64,000 nt of DNA from an uncultured Algibacter sp. (lineage in GTDB: Bacteria; Bacteroidota; Bacteroidia; Flavobacteriales; Flavobacteriaceae). Within the stretch, counting starts at the first letter, position 1. Each line of letters opens with the position of its first letter. Below the pieces are notes generated by a model. The model was not told where the DNA came from. It did no database searches and saw only the letters and a list, made by a program, of their open reading frames with translations. Where the stretch lies: the NCBI RefSeq assembly GCF_947495925.1, contig NZ_CANMAU010000007.1, positions 1 to 64,000 on the forward strand. Reading direction: 5' to 3'. This document shows, in pieces, positions 7,690 through 18,100 of the stretch. Both the position numbers and the translations under genes were made by a program.

Positions 7690-8901
7690 TCAATCGTGTT
7701 CAGACATTTTTACCCGCAACTGCCCACTCATTAATTTAGGTAATAGGGTATCTCTTGTTTTTTTGAGTGTTTGGATTTGTTGTGCATTGTTTTTGATTTT
7801 ATGAAATATTGGTTTTATGATTTCATCAAAATTTTCAAAAACAGATTTTTTTGGAATAACAAGCGGATATTCTCTTAAAATATCTGTTTTTAAATTAACA
7901 AAAACACTACCACTACCTTGTTGCACAAGCCTTGGCCTAATTTCTAGAAACAGTAAGTATAAAAACTCGTTTGAAACTTTTGATTCTGGAAAATGCATCC
8001 AACCATCGTGAACACACGTGTCAATTTCTAAAATTTTTGGTAATCCTGGTGTTGCACTATTTGAAAGAACTAAATCACCTTTTTTCTTTAGAGTGGTTTT
8101 TTTTAATCCTTCCTTTCTTATGAACTCTTTTATTTCAAAAATGTAAGGTGATACCGTTGCTGTTGCATCTGAAATTTTTAACCAATGATAACCACTATCG
8201 GAAATATAATCTTTAATAGGTCTAGGTGACCCACCTCTTCGAATTTCTACTAAATCACCTATTGCACCAATTCTCCATCCCTCAGGCAATTCATCACCTA
8301 CTTGGTATTTGTCAAACCATTCTTTAAAAATAGTTTGTGCGGTTTGTTCTAGGGTTTTGTTTTGGACTTGTAGGTTTTCTATTTTATCATCAAAAGCGGT
8401 AAGGATATTTGCTATGGCTTTTTGTTCTGGTAATGGTGGAAGGTTGATGTTAATTACATCAAAAGTTTTGGTTGTAATCGTATCAAAGACTGCTCCATAA
8501 GTATTTCTATTAATTTTTTTTAAACTATGTTTGATTAAATAGAATAAAAAGTCTTTATCAGAAACATCTTTAACTTCTCTTATACCATAACAAGATTGGT
8601 TGAACGCCATTTCCTTTTTTAGTTGAGCCATTGCTCCAACTGTACCTCTTGCAGAAATAATAATATCACCAACGTTTAAAAGTTTTGTTGAACTTTTATT
8701 TAAACCCAATTCGGTTATTGACTTTTCAGTAGTTGAAACCCAACGATTATCGTTATTAAAATCAACAACCGAAAGCCAAGGTATTTCACCATCCCAGTAT
8801 TCAGGAATTTTTGTTTTTGGTGTTCCTCCGCCAATTATATTTATTACCTCACCCAAAGTAGTTTCTTCCCATCCATTAGGTATGTTATCTACACTACTCA
8901 T
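7690..8901 (-). CDS. hsdS: Type I restriction-modification specificity subunit S
   Basis: A 403-residue DNA sequence-recognition subunit. It has two target-recognition domains: TRD1 about residues 1-153 (GWEETTLGEVINIIGGGTP) and TRD2 from about 208 (GWRIGAIGDLVEIRRGGSP). TRD1 is closed by the central conserved region LPPLPEQKAIA at 154-164 plus a long helix to about 196. TRD2 is closed by the second helix, ending TLLPKLMSGQLRV. Two full TRDs predict a bipartite, asymmetric recognition site. The start overlaps the hsdM stop by 4 bases (ATGA). Confidence 0.95.
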   Translation of the reverse strand: MSSVDNIPNGWEETTLGEVINIIGGGTPKTKIPEYWDGEIPWLSVVDFNNDNRWVSTTEKSITELGLNKSSTKLLNVGDIIISARGTVGAMAQLKKEMAFNQSCYGIREVKDVSDKDFLFYLIKHSLKKINRNTYGAVFDTITTKTFDVININLPPLPEQKAIANILTAFDDKIENLQVQNKTLEQTAQTIFKEWFDKYQVGDELPEGWRIGAIGDLVEIRRGGSPRPIKDYISDSGYHWLKISDATATVSPYIFEIKEFIRKEGLKKTTLKKKGDLVLSNSATPGLPKILEIDTCVHDGWMHFPESKVSNEFLYLLFLEIRPRLVQQGSGSVFVNLKTDILREYPLVIPKKSVFENFDEIIKPIFHKIKNNAQQIQTLKKTRDTLLPKLMSGQLRVKMSEHD

Positions 8902-10445
8902 AAACTCATCCCAATTTTAGCCAGTTGTGTAGCAATGTCTTTGTTCAACTCCTGCTCTTTATCCATTTGTTGCTTTAATAAAACAGTCAATGACTGCATT
9001 TTTTCTTCAAAAGTAATACCATCATCTTCTTCATCTGGTATGCCTACGTATCGTCCTGGTGTGAGTACGTAGCTGTGTTTTTGTATGGCTTCTAAAGTTG
9101 CGGATTTGCAAAAGCCTTTGATGTCTTGGTAAAGAGATTGCGATGATGAGATTGCTTCGTCCTTCGTCCTCGCAATGACGTTACGCCAATTGAGATAGGT
9201 GTCTCGTATTTTGGTAATGTCTTCTTCTGTAAAATCTCTATGTACACGAGATTTCATATAGCCTAGTTCTGATGCATCTATAAATAATACTTCTTTACTA
9301 TGGTTGCTTTTTTCTCTACGCAAAAACCAAATACACGCAGGAATACCTGTGTTATAAAACAATTGCTTTGGTAATGCTACAATACATTCTACCAAATCGG
9401 CATCTACTAAGTTTTTACGTATATCACCTTCGCCAGAAGTATTAGAGCTTAAAGAACCGTTAGATAAAACCGTTGCCATTACACCACGTGGTGATAAATG
9501 GTAAAGCATATGTTGCATCCAACCGTAATTGGCATTTCCGTTTGGTGGTGTACCATATTTCCAACGTGCATCTTCTTGTAAAATATCAACGCCCCAATCT
9601 TTTTGGTTAAAAGGTGGATTGGCAAGAATAAAGTCGGCTTTTAAATCGGGGTGTGCATTTTTTAAAAATGTACCTTCAGTATTCCAAGCTACAAACTTGC
9701 TGTTTATGTTGCGTATGGCAAGGTTCATTTTAGAGAGTTTCCAAGTGGTTTGGTTGCTTTCTTGTCCGTAAACCGTAATGTCTTTTATGTTTCCGCTATG
9801 TTCGGTTACAAACTTTTCACTCATTACAAACATTCCTCCAGAACCACTGGCAGGGTCATATACTCTGCCCTTGTAAGGTTCAATCATTTCTACCATTAGT
9901 TTTACAATAGCTTTTGGTGTATAGAATTGTCCGCCTTTTTTTCCTTCGGCATTGGCAAATTCGCCTAAGAAGTATTCATAGACTCTACCAAAAAGGTCTT
10001 TAGAGTTTTCGTTTTCGGCTTGTAGTTCGGTATTAGAGATTAAGTCAATAAGTTCACCAAGTGAGGTTTTGTCTAAGTTTGCTTTACCGTAAACTTGAGG
10101 CAATACATTTTTAAGTTCTTTGTTTTCTTTCTCAACTGCTTCCATAGCTTCATCTATGGTTTGTCCAATAGAAGGCAATTTGGCTTGTGCGTGAATATGG
10201 CTCCAACGAGCTAGTTTAGGAACAAAAAAGGTGTTTTCGGCAATGTATTCGTCTCTATCTTCTGGGTCAGACCATTCGTCCGCTTCCAATTTGTGATAGA
10301 GTTCTGCAAAAGATTCCGAAATGTATTTTAAGAAAATTAAGCCTAATACTACGTGCTTGTATTCAGCAGCATCTATATTTTTACGAAGCTTATCTGCTGC
10401 TTTAAATAGTTTTTGTTCAAAACTGCTATTGTCTATTTTTGCCAT
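8898..10445 (-). CDS. hsdM: Type I DNA adenine methyltransferase subunit M
   Basis: A 515-residue N6-adenine methyltransferase. The HsdM N-terminal helical domain covers about 8-140. The catalytic domain has GGQFYTPKAIV (171-181), the SAM-binding DPASGSGG (197-204) and catalytic NPPF (276-279). The C-terminal region has GFCKSAT and VLTPGRYVG. With HsdS it forms the modification enzyme. Residues 423-433 (VIARTKDEAIS) are encoded by a half copy of the palindromic repeat found at 1501-1589 and 1892-1967, in frame, between the NWR and DIKGFCKSAT blocks, where other HsdM proteins vary in length. First gene of the RM operon. Confidence 0.96.
   Translation of the reverse strand: MAKIDNSSFEQKLFKAADKLRKNIDAAEYKHVVLGLIFLKYISESFAELYHKLEADEWSDPEDRDEYIAENTFFVPKLARWSHIHAQAKLPSIGQTIDEAMEAVEKENKELKNVLPQVYGKANLDKTSLGELIDLISNTELQAENENSKDLFGRVYEYFLGEFANAEGKKGGQFYTPKAIVKLMVEMIEPYKGRVYDPASGSGGMFVMSEKFVTEHSGNIKDITVYGQESNQTTWKLSKMNLAIRNINSKFVAWNTEGTFLKNAHPDLKADFILANPPFNQKDWGVDILQEDARWKYGTPPNGNANYGWMQHMLYHLSPRGVMATVLSNGSLSSNTSGEGDIRKNLVDADLVECIVALPKQLFYNTGIPACIWFLRREKSNHSKEVLFIDASELGYMKSRVHRDFTEEDITKIRDTYLNWRNVIARTKDEAISSSQSLYQDIKGFCKSATLEAIQKHSYVLTPGRYVGIPDEEDDGITFEEKMQSLTVLLKQQMDKEQELNKDIATQLAKIGMSL
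9148..9180. repeat. Half palindromic repeat inside hsdM
   Basis: The 33 bases run GAGATTGCTTCGT...CTCGCAATGACG and match the right arm of the repeat at 1551-1590. No matching left arm is present. The segment is in frame in hsdM and encodes about 11 residues without a stop. Confidence 0.8.
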
Positions 10446-10599
10446 TTATGTAATGAGAAATATATTAGTTTGGAAACTAAATTTTAATAAAAACTTAAAA
10501 ATAAACATCTTTATCAGAATAATAGCACTTTTAGAAATTTATATAATAGGAAATTGACCTTTACAAGTAGCTATTGTATTTCGGTTTAAAACTGACTTT

Positions 10600-10780
10600 G
10601 GCAGACACGCGCGGGAGCGATAGGAGTGGCATCCTTTGTTGTGCTGGTGTACTAATTTTGATAGCATGTTTATATTTTAATTGTTAGCGTGTACATGATG
10701 AGATACTGAAACAAGTTCAGTACGACGAAGATATAGCGGATAGCGCGGTTTTTATTTTTTTCGATAAAAACCCGCCCTAA
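10600..10780 (+). ncRNA. Structured intergenic element, possible flavobacterial RNA motif
   Basis: The 382-base gap between hsdM (leaving left) and the helicase (leaving right) holds an unusually G+C-rich, non-coding block. GCGCGGGAGCGATAGGAGTG and GCATCCTTT are at 10609-10637. A perfect 7-bp hairpin TACTGAA/TTCAGTA is at 10704-10722. GAAGATATAGCGGATAGCGC is at 10727-10746, followed by a GCGGTTTTTAT/ATAAAAACCCGC hairpin at about 10745-10774. I recall similar GGCATCCTTT...AAGATATAGCGGA blocks around a variable hairpin in other flavobacterial genomes; it may be the Flavo-1 RNA motif. Strand, borders and function are not certain. Confidence 0.45.
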
Positions 10781-10827
10781 AAAATATTCAAATAAGTATC
10801 TTTAAATTCTAAATTTTTACGTGATTA

Positions 10828-13269
10828 ATGATTGAGAATAGGGAACTGGAATTAGCGTGGGCCTTTGTGAATAATACGAACCGATCGATTTTTTTAACGG
10901 GTAAGGCCGGGACTGGTAAAACGACGTTTTTACATCGTTTGAAAATGAGCAGTTTGAAACGTATGGTGGTGGTGGCACCTACAGGTGTGGCGGCGATTAA
11001 TGCAAAGGGTGTGACGATACATTCGTTTTTTCAGATGCCTTTTGGTCCGATTTTACCAGATACAGATTTGAATGCGAGTAAGGGGTTTAATCGAAAATTT
11101 AGCAAAACGAAGATTAATATTATCAAGAGTATGGACCTTTTGGTAATTGACGAGATTAGTATGGTGCGCGCCGATTTACTGGATGGGATTGATAGAACGT
11201 TGCGCCGCTTTAGAAATAGAAATAAGGTGTTTGGTGGTGTGCAGGTGTTGATGATTGGCGATTTACAACAATTAAGTCCCGTGATTAAGGAGCAGGAGTG
11301 GGATTTGTTGAAGCATGTGTATAACAATGGGTTCTTTTTTAGTAGTCTGGCTTTTAAGCAATGTCATGCGATTACCATTGAATTGAAGCATATTTATAGG
11401 CAGGAGAATCCGAAATTTATTGACATTTTAAATGCGATTAGAACTAATAAATTAACCGCTGTTGAAGCCGACGAATTAAACAAACGATTTATACCTGATT
11501 TTACACCTGAGCCTGATGCTGGCTATATTTCGTTGACCACCCATAATAATAAAGCAGAGGCTACAAATAGGGCAGAGTTGGATAAATTAACGACCAAAAC
11601 ATTTACCTATAATGCAGAAGTGGATGGTAAATTTCCGGAGTATGCCTACCCAAATGCTGTGGCTTTAGACTTAAAGGTTGGAGCGCAGGTGATGTTTGTA
11701 AAGAATGATAGTAACCCTGAGAAGCGCTATTTTAACGGGAAGATTGGTAAAGTAATTTTGTTAGACAGAGATGAAGTGGTGGTGCATTGCCCTGATGATG
11801 ATTTTAATATTAACGTAACGCCTGAGATTTGGGAGAATATTAATTATTCGGTGGATCCTGAAACCAAAGCGATTACAGAGGAGAAAATAGGGAGTTATAC
11901 CCAAATGCCGTTGCGTTTGGCATGGAGTATTACCATACATAAAAGCCAAGGTTTAACCTTTGAAAAGGCGATTATTGATGCGCAGGGGGCTTTTGCACAT
12001 GGACAGACGTATGTGGCGCTGAGTAGATGTAAATCTTTAGAGGGTTTGGTGTTGAAGAGCAAGATACATTCTAGCCAGATTATTAGTGATGGGAACGTTA
12101 CCCAATTTAATGAGAATGCAGAACAGAACGCGCCTGATGAAAATGTTTTGGAAGATTCGCAGAAGCATTTTCAGTTGGATTTGATTGCGGAAGTGTTTGC
12201 CTTTTATGAGTTTTTATATCCGCTGAACAGAATTCTGGATATTTATTATAGAAATAGAAACGTAATTGAGGGTAAGATTGAAGATACTTTTTTGCCTATT
12301 AAGGATACTATTACTAACTTTTTGAAAGTAGCGAATGGGTTTAATGGGCAGTTGAAACAATTGTCTGAGGCTGATGGTTTGCCTGAACAAAGTGTTACCA
12401 TACAAGAACGTTTTAAAAAGGGTATTGGGTATTTTAAGGTTGAGACTGAAACTAAGATTTTAGAGTCTTTGAAGACGTTTGCGTTTACCACGGATAATCA
12501 AGCAGTTGGTAGTGAGATTACAAAACACTTGGATGCTTTTGAGGATTTATTGACTGTTAAAATGCTTTATTTTAATGGTTTGGAGAGCGAGTTTAATTCA
12601 AAACAATTTTTGGAGTTACGCGCTAAATCTGTGTTTTCTGGTAAAGAGAAGCCTAAGAAATCTAGAAAGGCTGTTGTTGAGGGGACTAGTAATGTAGAGT
12701 TATTTGAAAAATTACGGATCCTTAGAAATGATATTGCCGATGATAAAGGTTTGATTCATTATCAGGTGTTTACTCAGAAAGCTTTGTATGAAATGTGTGA
12801 AACTTTGCCAACTAATAAAGCGGAGTTATTGAAGGTGAATGGGATGGGGAAAACACGTGTTGAGAAATATGGGTCGGCTATTTTAAAAGTGATTCGGGCG
12901 TATTGTGAGGAACATGATATTGAGACTTCGGCTGATTTAGATATTTTTGAAGCGCCTAAACCAAAGCGTAAAAAAGGAGATACTAAAAAAGAATCTTTGG
13001 CTTTGTTTCAGTCTGGGAAATCGGTGCAAGAGATTGCTGATGTTCGTGAGTTGAATACCAATACTATTATTGGGCATTTGGCTAGTTTTATGGATTCTGG
13101 GGAAGTGAAGATTACCGATTTAATTCCTGAGCATCATTATGAGGAGTTGAAGGTGTTGATTCCGAAGAAAAAGTTTGAAAACTTGTCGGATTTGAAACAT
13201 CAGGTGGATGATAAATATAGTTATGGGGAGTTGCGCTTGGTTTTAGCAGATTTAAATCAAAAAGTTTAA
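10828..13269 (+). CDS. Pif1/RecD-like SF1 helicase with HRDC and HTH domains
   Basis: An 813-residue DNA helicase. Walker A GKAGTGKT is at 25-32, Walker B/DEISM at 108-112, and the UvrD_C_2-like motif MPLRLAWSITIHKSQGLTFEKA with YVALSRC at about 360-400 gives the SF1B Pif1/RecD2 layout. An HRDC-type nucleic-acid-binding domain covers about 625-700 (LLKVNGMGKTRVEKYG). A C-terminal helix-turn-helix region covers about 715-813 (SVQEIADVRELNTNTIIGHL). This architecture is widespread in Bacteroidota and is presumed to act in replication, recombination or G-quadruplex processing. Its stop overlaps the convergent AraC gene stop by 4 bases. Confidence 0.93.
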   Translation: MIENRELELAWAFVNNTNRSIFLTGKAGTGKTTFLHRLKMSSLKRMVVVAPTGVAAINAKGVTIHSFFQMPFGPILPDTDLNASKGFNRKFSKTKINIIKSMDLLVIDEISMVRADLLDGIDRTLRRFRNRNKVFGGVQVLMIGDLQQLSPVIKEQEWDLLKHVYNNGFFFSSLAFKQCHAITIELKHIYRQENPKFIDILNAIRTNKLTAVEADELNKRFIPDFTPEPDAGYISLTTHNNKAEATNRAELDKLTTKTFTYNAEVDGKFPEYAYPNAVALDLKVGAQVMFVKNDSNPEKRYFNGKIGKVILLDRDEVVVHCPDDDFNINVTPEIWENINYSVDPETKAITEEKIGSYTQMPLRLAWSITIHKSQGLTFEKAIIDAQGAFAHGQTYVALSRCKSLEGLVLKSKIHSSQIISDGNVTQFNENAEQNAPDENVLEDSQKHFQLDLIAEVFAFYEFLYPLNRILDIYYRNRNVIEGKIEDTFLPIKDTITNFLKVANGFNGQLKQLSEADGLPEQSVTIQERFKKGIGYFKVETETKILESLKTFAFTTDNQAVGSEITKHLDAFEDLLTVKMLYFNGLESEFNSKQFLELRAKSVFSGKEKPKKSRKAVVEGTSNVELFEKLRILRNDIADDKGLIHYQVFTQKALYEMCETLPTNKAELLKVNGMGKTRVEKYGSAILKVIRAYCEEHDIETSADLDIFEAPKPKRKKGDTKKESLALFQSGKSVQEIADVRELNTNTIIGHLASFMDSGEVKITDLIPEHHYEELKVLIPKKKFENLSDLKHQVDDKYSYGELRLVLADLNQKV

Positions 13270-14135
13270 CCAATAAGCTGTCGTCCTTTTTTATATGCAC
13301 TTGGGGTTACGCCGATTTGCTGTTTAAAAACGCGTGTGAAGTAATTGTAATCTTCAAAACCTATAAGCGTCGCTATTTTTTTTAAAGGATAGTGGGTGGT
13401 TGTAATTAAAAGTATGGACCGTTCTATGCGTTTACTTTGAATATACTTACTTGGGCGCATTCCAAAATGTTTCGTAAATTTTCTTGAAAAATGATCGACG
13501 CTTAAATGACTAAACGCTGCAAGGTCTTTTACTGTTATGGGAGCGTTAAGGTGTTCTACAATATAATAGAGTACAGCATTAAAAAAGGATTTCGAGGTCT
13601 TATTTTTGGAGGAAGTTTCATCGTTTGAAAACCTTGAAAAGAGGATTTTTAAAATGCCTTGTGTTTCGGTAAAAGCACTAGCGCTTAGTTCCTGATTTTT
13701 TTGCTCAAATTCAGCTAATGTTTTATAATTGTCATAATGCTCTGGAGCGTTATTTAATAACATTCTGTTTTGGTTGATATCCAGAAGTCGTTCAAATAAA
13801 ATGGTATCGAGTTCACTTGCTTTTACTTCGTACTGAAAATTTGTAAAATTATAAATAGACAGTCCTTTACCTAACTCTTCAAAAAAACTAGCGTAAAATT
13901 GTTCATGATATAAATTACATTTATAACTACTATATGTAAAACTCGGAACCAAGTATAAAAACCCCGGTTTTAAATTGAATTTTTGACTATTATGGTATAC
14001 GCTCGCATTTCCTTTGGTGATAAGAAATAGTCTTGTAAAAGGGCTTAATACGTTATCAAAGTTCCAATTTTTATCAAGATTAGAATACCCCGCATTTATC
14101 AAGCTTAGTTTTAAAGATTGAAATTGATTAACCAT
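13266..14135 (-). CDS. AraC family transcriptional regulator (distal paralogue)
   Basis: A 289-residue regulator. The N-terminal ~130 residues are a cupin-like effector domain (GNASVYHNSQKFNLKPGFLYLVPS). The C-terminal ~95 residues carry two helix-turn-helix units, with AFSHLSVDHFSRKF and the family signature IATLIGFEDYNYFTRVFKQQIGVTPSAYKK. It overlaps the upstream paralogue by 8 bases, so the two are co-transcribed. The two proteins share the same layout and many blocks (NWNFDNVLSPF / NWNYKNVLSPF), pointing to tandem duplication. The target genes are probably the divergent redox cluster (inference from position). Confidence 0.93.
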   Translation of the reverse strand: MVNQFQSLKLSLINAGYSNLDKNWNFDNVLSPFTRLFLITKGNASVYHNSQKFNLKPGFLYLVPSFTYSSYKCNLYHEQFYASFFEELGKGLSIYNFTNFQYEVKASELDTILFERLLDINQNRMLLNNAPEHYDNYKTLAEFEQKNQELSASAFTETQGILKILFSRFSNDETSSKNKTSKSFFNAVLYYIVEHLNAPITVKDLAAFSHLSVDHFSRKFTKHFGMRPSKYIQSKRIERSILLITTTHYPLKKIATLIGFEDYNYFTRVFKQQIGVTPSAYKKGRQLIG

Positions 14136-15009
14136 AAAAACGTTCTCGGTTTAACTGTTGTTTTCTAAAACTCCCTGGCCTAAACCCTGTTATCGCTTTA
14201 AACTTTCTGGAGAAGTATGAGGTATTAGACATCCCAACTTGATCGGCTATTTGTTGAATGCTATCTTTTGTAGTTAATAATAAAAACTGAGCACGTTCTA
14301 TGCGTTTAAGTTGAATGTATTTATTTGGTGTAATTTCAAATCTATAATTAAAGCATTTTGTAAAATGATCAGAGCTTAAATGGCAATACTCTGCCAATTG
14401 TTTCACAGTAATTTCTTGATGAATGTGTTTTCCAATATAGATTAAAACATTACTCAAATCATCTTTAAAACCAGTAGTGTTATTGGTTAGCATGTTTTTG
14501 TTATCAATAAACTTAGAGAATAGAATGGTTAGGATACCCTGTGTTTCAATACTGTCGGTGCTTGATTTCTTGTTCTTTTTTTCTTGTTGGAATAATGAGT
14601 GATTAATGTGCGATTTTGGAGTTTGGTCTGTTACCTTTTTATTTGGGTGTATTTCTAATAAACGTTTAAAAAGTAAGGTTTCATATTTGGTAGCTTTAAC
14701 TTTAAAATTAAAGTGTTTTATATTAAAAATGGACATGCCCAGTTTTATTTCTTCAAAGAAACCCGCATAGTATTGTTTGTGATATGTACTGCAACTATAG
14801 TTATTTGATGTATAACTTGGAATGAGATACATATATCCGGGTTCCAACTTGAACGTCTGATTTGTATGATGTAAGGTTGCCTGCCCTTCGGTAACTAAAA
14901 TAAGTCTAACAAACGGGCTTAGTACGTTTTTATAATTCCAATTATGATCAAGACCTTCAAAACCTGTATGAATTAATCTAAGTTTTAAGGATTGTAATAA
15001 GTCGTTCAT
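14128..15009 (-). CDS. AraC family transcriptional regulator (proximal paralogue)
   Basis: A 293-residue AraC-type activator. The N-terminal sensing domain (GQATLHHTNQTFKLEPGYMYLIPS) is followed by a linker and a C-terminal double HTH: LAEYCHLSSDHFTKCF and IADQVGMSNTSYFSRKFKAITGFRPGSFRK. It is the first gene of the two-gene AraC unit. It is divergently arranged with the PSCyt/DUF1549 gene across a 175-base shared promoter region, the usual position of a local activator. The likely ligand is a small organic molecule or sugar, not identifiable from sequence. Confidence 0.94.
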   Translation of the reverse strand: MNDLLQSLKLRLIHTGFEGLDHNWNYKNVLSPFVRLILVTEGQATLHHTNQTFKLEPGYMYLIPSYTSNNYSCSTYHKQYYAGFFEEIKLGMSIFNIKHFNFKVKATKYETLLFKRLLEIHPNKKVTDQTPKSHINHSLFQQEKKNKKSSTDSIETQGILTILFSKFIDNKNMLTNNTTGFKDDLSNVLIYIGKHIHQEITVKQLAEYCHLSSDHFTKCFNYRFEITPNKYIQLKRIERAQFLLLTTKDSIQQIADQVGMSNTSYFSRKFKAITGFRPGSFRKQQLNRERFYG

Positions 15010-15046
15010 TAAATAAAAAATACATTCGATTACTTTGGATAATAAT

Positions 15047-15054
15047 CAAATGTA
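15047..15054 (-). promoter_or_regulatory. Putative -7 box of the AraC unit
   Basis: TACATTTG on the minus strand fits the Bacteroidetes -7 consensus TAnnTTTG and lies 38 bases before the AraC start codon. No clear TTG -33 box is seen at the usual distance. Confidence 0.4.
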
Positions 15055-15142
15055 GGAATTAATTCATAATGCAGCTCATGTTGATATCGGAAATGTACAT
15101 TTTTATGACTGATTTATTTAAGCCTTTTTTTTTACTTAACTT

Positions 15143-15150
15143 TATATTTG
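15143..15150 (+). promoter_or_regulatory. Putative -7 box of the redox cluster
   Basis: TATATTTG fits the Bacteroidetes -7 consensus and lies 34 bases before the ATG at 15185. The -33 region is T-rich but has no good TTG, which would fit activator dependence on the divergent AraC proteins (inference). Confidence 0.45.
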
Positions 15151-15184
15151 CAAAAATAGCAGAACATTTAAGTTAGAATAAGGT

Positions 15185-18100
15185 ATGAGATTTAGTTTCC
15201 TAATATTGGTTGCTGTATTATTTAGCGCATGTAATAACGTCGATTTACCAGAGTCCGTTTATCTAGAGTATGAAAAGCTTCCGAAAGAAGTTGATTTTAA
15301 TCAGCATGTAAAACCTATCCTTTCAGATAAATGCTACCTGTGCCATGGTCCAGATAAGGATAATATAAAAGGTGGATTACAGCTGCATACTGCCGAAGCT
15401 GCATTTTCAGAGCTATCGGAAAGTCCAGGGAAATATGCTATAAAACCAAAGAATTTAAATAAAAGTGAGTTCTTTCATCGGATTATGACTGATGATCCCA
15501 AACTAATCATGCCAGAACCTGCTTCCCATTTATCTCTGTCAGATTATGAGAAAGCCGTTTTGATAAAGTGGATTGAAGATGGTGCTGAGTATAAAGACCA
15601 TTGGGCGTTTTTAAAGCCGGAAAAGCATCAAGTTCCAGATGTGAAAAATAAAGAATTAGTGGCGAATCCAATTGATAATTTTGTGGAGTCAAAATTAGAA
15701 CTGATGGATTTAAAACTTTCTAAGAAAGCAGATAAGGAATTACTATTGCGTAGAGCATCCATAGATTTAACAGGATTACCACCCACTTTAGAGGAAATCG
15801 ATGCTTTTTTAAATGATACTTCTAAAGACGCATATGAAAAACAAATAGACAGACTTTTGGCATCTACCAATTATGGTGAACAACGCACTTTAGACTGGAT
15901 GGATTTAGCACGTTATGCGGATACACATGGGTATAGCGTAGATAAATATAGAGATGTTTCGCCTTGGAGAGATTGGGTAATAGATGCCTTTAACAAAAAC
16001 ATGCCTTATGATGAGTTTGTATTATGGCAATTAGCTGGAGACCTATTACCAAATGCAACTAAAGAACAAAAATTAGCAACCACATTCAACAGATTACACC
16101 CACAGAATTTGGAAGGTGGTATTATTGATGAAGAGTTTCGTTCTGAATACGTGTCTGATAGAACAGCCACTGTTTCTCAAGCGTTTTTGGGACTCACCGT
16201 AGCTTGTGCTAAGTGTCATGATCATAAATACGATCCCATTTCACAGAAAAATCACTTTGAAATATATAGTTTCTTTAATAATGTTAATGAAACGGGTTTA
16301 ATTCCATGGGATCTGGCAACTCCAGTGCCTGCAATGATGCTACCTACAAAAGAGCAAGAAGGTGTAATTGCCTATTTAGAAACTCTTGTAAATGACACAG
16401 AAGAAAAGGTTGAAGCTACCGGAAATGCAGAACAAGAAAAAGCTAACAAATGGATTGCAAACGAAGGTTATAAAACAATTGCATCGAACAAAAAGCCTAA
16501 GGAATTGGTCGCTGATTTTAATTTTGATAATGAGAGACTTACAAATTTAGCTGGTGGTCGTGAAAAAAACAATATACGCATGCGCCAGCAGTTTGCAGAT
16601 AATGAAAAAGCTATCTACAAAGAAGGAGCAAAGGGAAAAGGGTTGTTTATGGATGGTGATACTTGGTTGGATTTAGATAAAATTGGTATTTATCAAAGAA
16701 ATCAAGCGTTCTCTATAGGTATTGATGTTTTTATACCTGAAGATTTAGAAACAGGCGTTATTTTTCATAAAATGAATAGCCCTGAATTGCATAATTTTAG
16801 AGGCTATCATTTAAAAATCAAAGACAATAAAATAGAAGCTCTTTTGGCGCATGTATGGCCAGATAATGCGATTGTTGTTGAATCTTTAAGAGATATACCA
16901 AAAGAAAGATGGGTGCAGTTGACTATGACCTATGATGGTTCTAGTACAGCACGTGGTGTAGGTATTTATATGGATGGTGAAAAATTGCAAATCAAAACGA
17001 ATTTTGATAATTTATATAAAGACATCATTTTTCATGGTTTAAGACTTTATGGTAAAGAAAGTCCTCGTTTAGAACCTGGATTGCGTATTGGAGCTATTTG
17101 GAGAGGAAAAGGTATTTTAGGTGCAACGGTTGATAATTTATTAGTTTTTGAAAAAGAATTAAGCAACGTTGAAGTTTTACAAATTTCAAATACAGAGGCC
17201 TTAGAACAAATTAAAAAGAAATCTTACTCAGATTTAACAGCTATTGAAAAAGACAAACTTGTTAAGTATTACTTATCAGCTAATTCTAAACCATATAATG
17301 ATGCACTTAATAAGCTTGAAGAGGACAGACTGGTTTTAGTGGATACGGTTAACAACGTAAAACAAATCATGGTGATGAAGGAAATGGAAACACCAAGACA
17401 AGCTTACGTTTTAGATAGGGGACAGTACGATTCTCCAACAGATTCTGTTTTCCCGGGTACACCAGAACGTATTTTTGCGTTTCCTGATAGTTTACCCAAA
17501 AATAGAATTGGATTATCTAAATGGTTAACACATCCTGATAATCCATTGACCGCGAGAGTTACTGTAAACCGTTATTGGCAAAATATTTTTGGAAGAGGTA
17601 TTGTAAAAACGTCTGAGGATTTTGGAAACCAAGGTGAATTACCAAGCCACCCTAAATTATTAGACTGGCTAGCTATAGAATTTATGGAGTCTGGCTGGGA
17701 TGTTAAAAAACTGCACAAGCTAATTATGATGTCTAATACCTATCAGCAAACTAGTATTGCTAGTGAAGCATTACTTGCCATGGATGGTGAAAACAAATTT
17801 TTAGCAAGAGGACCTGCGCAACGTTTATCTGGAGAAATGCTTCGCGATAATGCATTATTTGCCTCAGGGTTATTAAACGAAAAAATTGGAGGAGAAAGTG
17901 TAAGCCCTTATCAACCTCCAGGGTTATGGAAAGTAAATGGAGATACTTATCATGAAAGTACTGGGGAAGAATTGTATAGAAGAAGTATGTATACTATTTG
18001 GAAGCGTACTGTTCCTCATCCAACACTGGCGACATTCGATGCACCCACACGAGATTTATGTACCACAAGGCGTCAAGAAACTAATACACCGTTGCAAGCG

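Noticed and set aside
10321-10557. 78-residue plus-strand ORF over the hsdM start
   Set aside because: Mostly antisense to hsdM; no start signal and no family resemblance.
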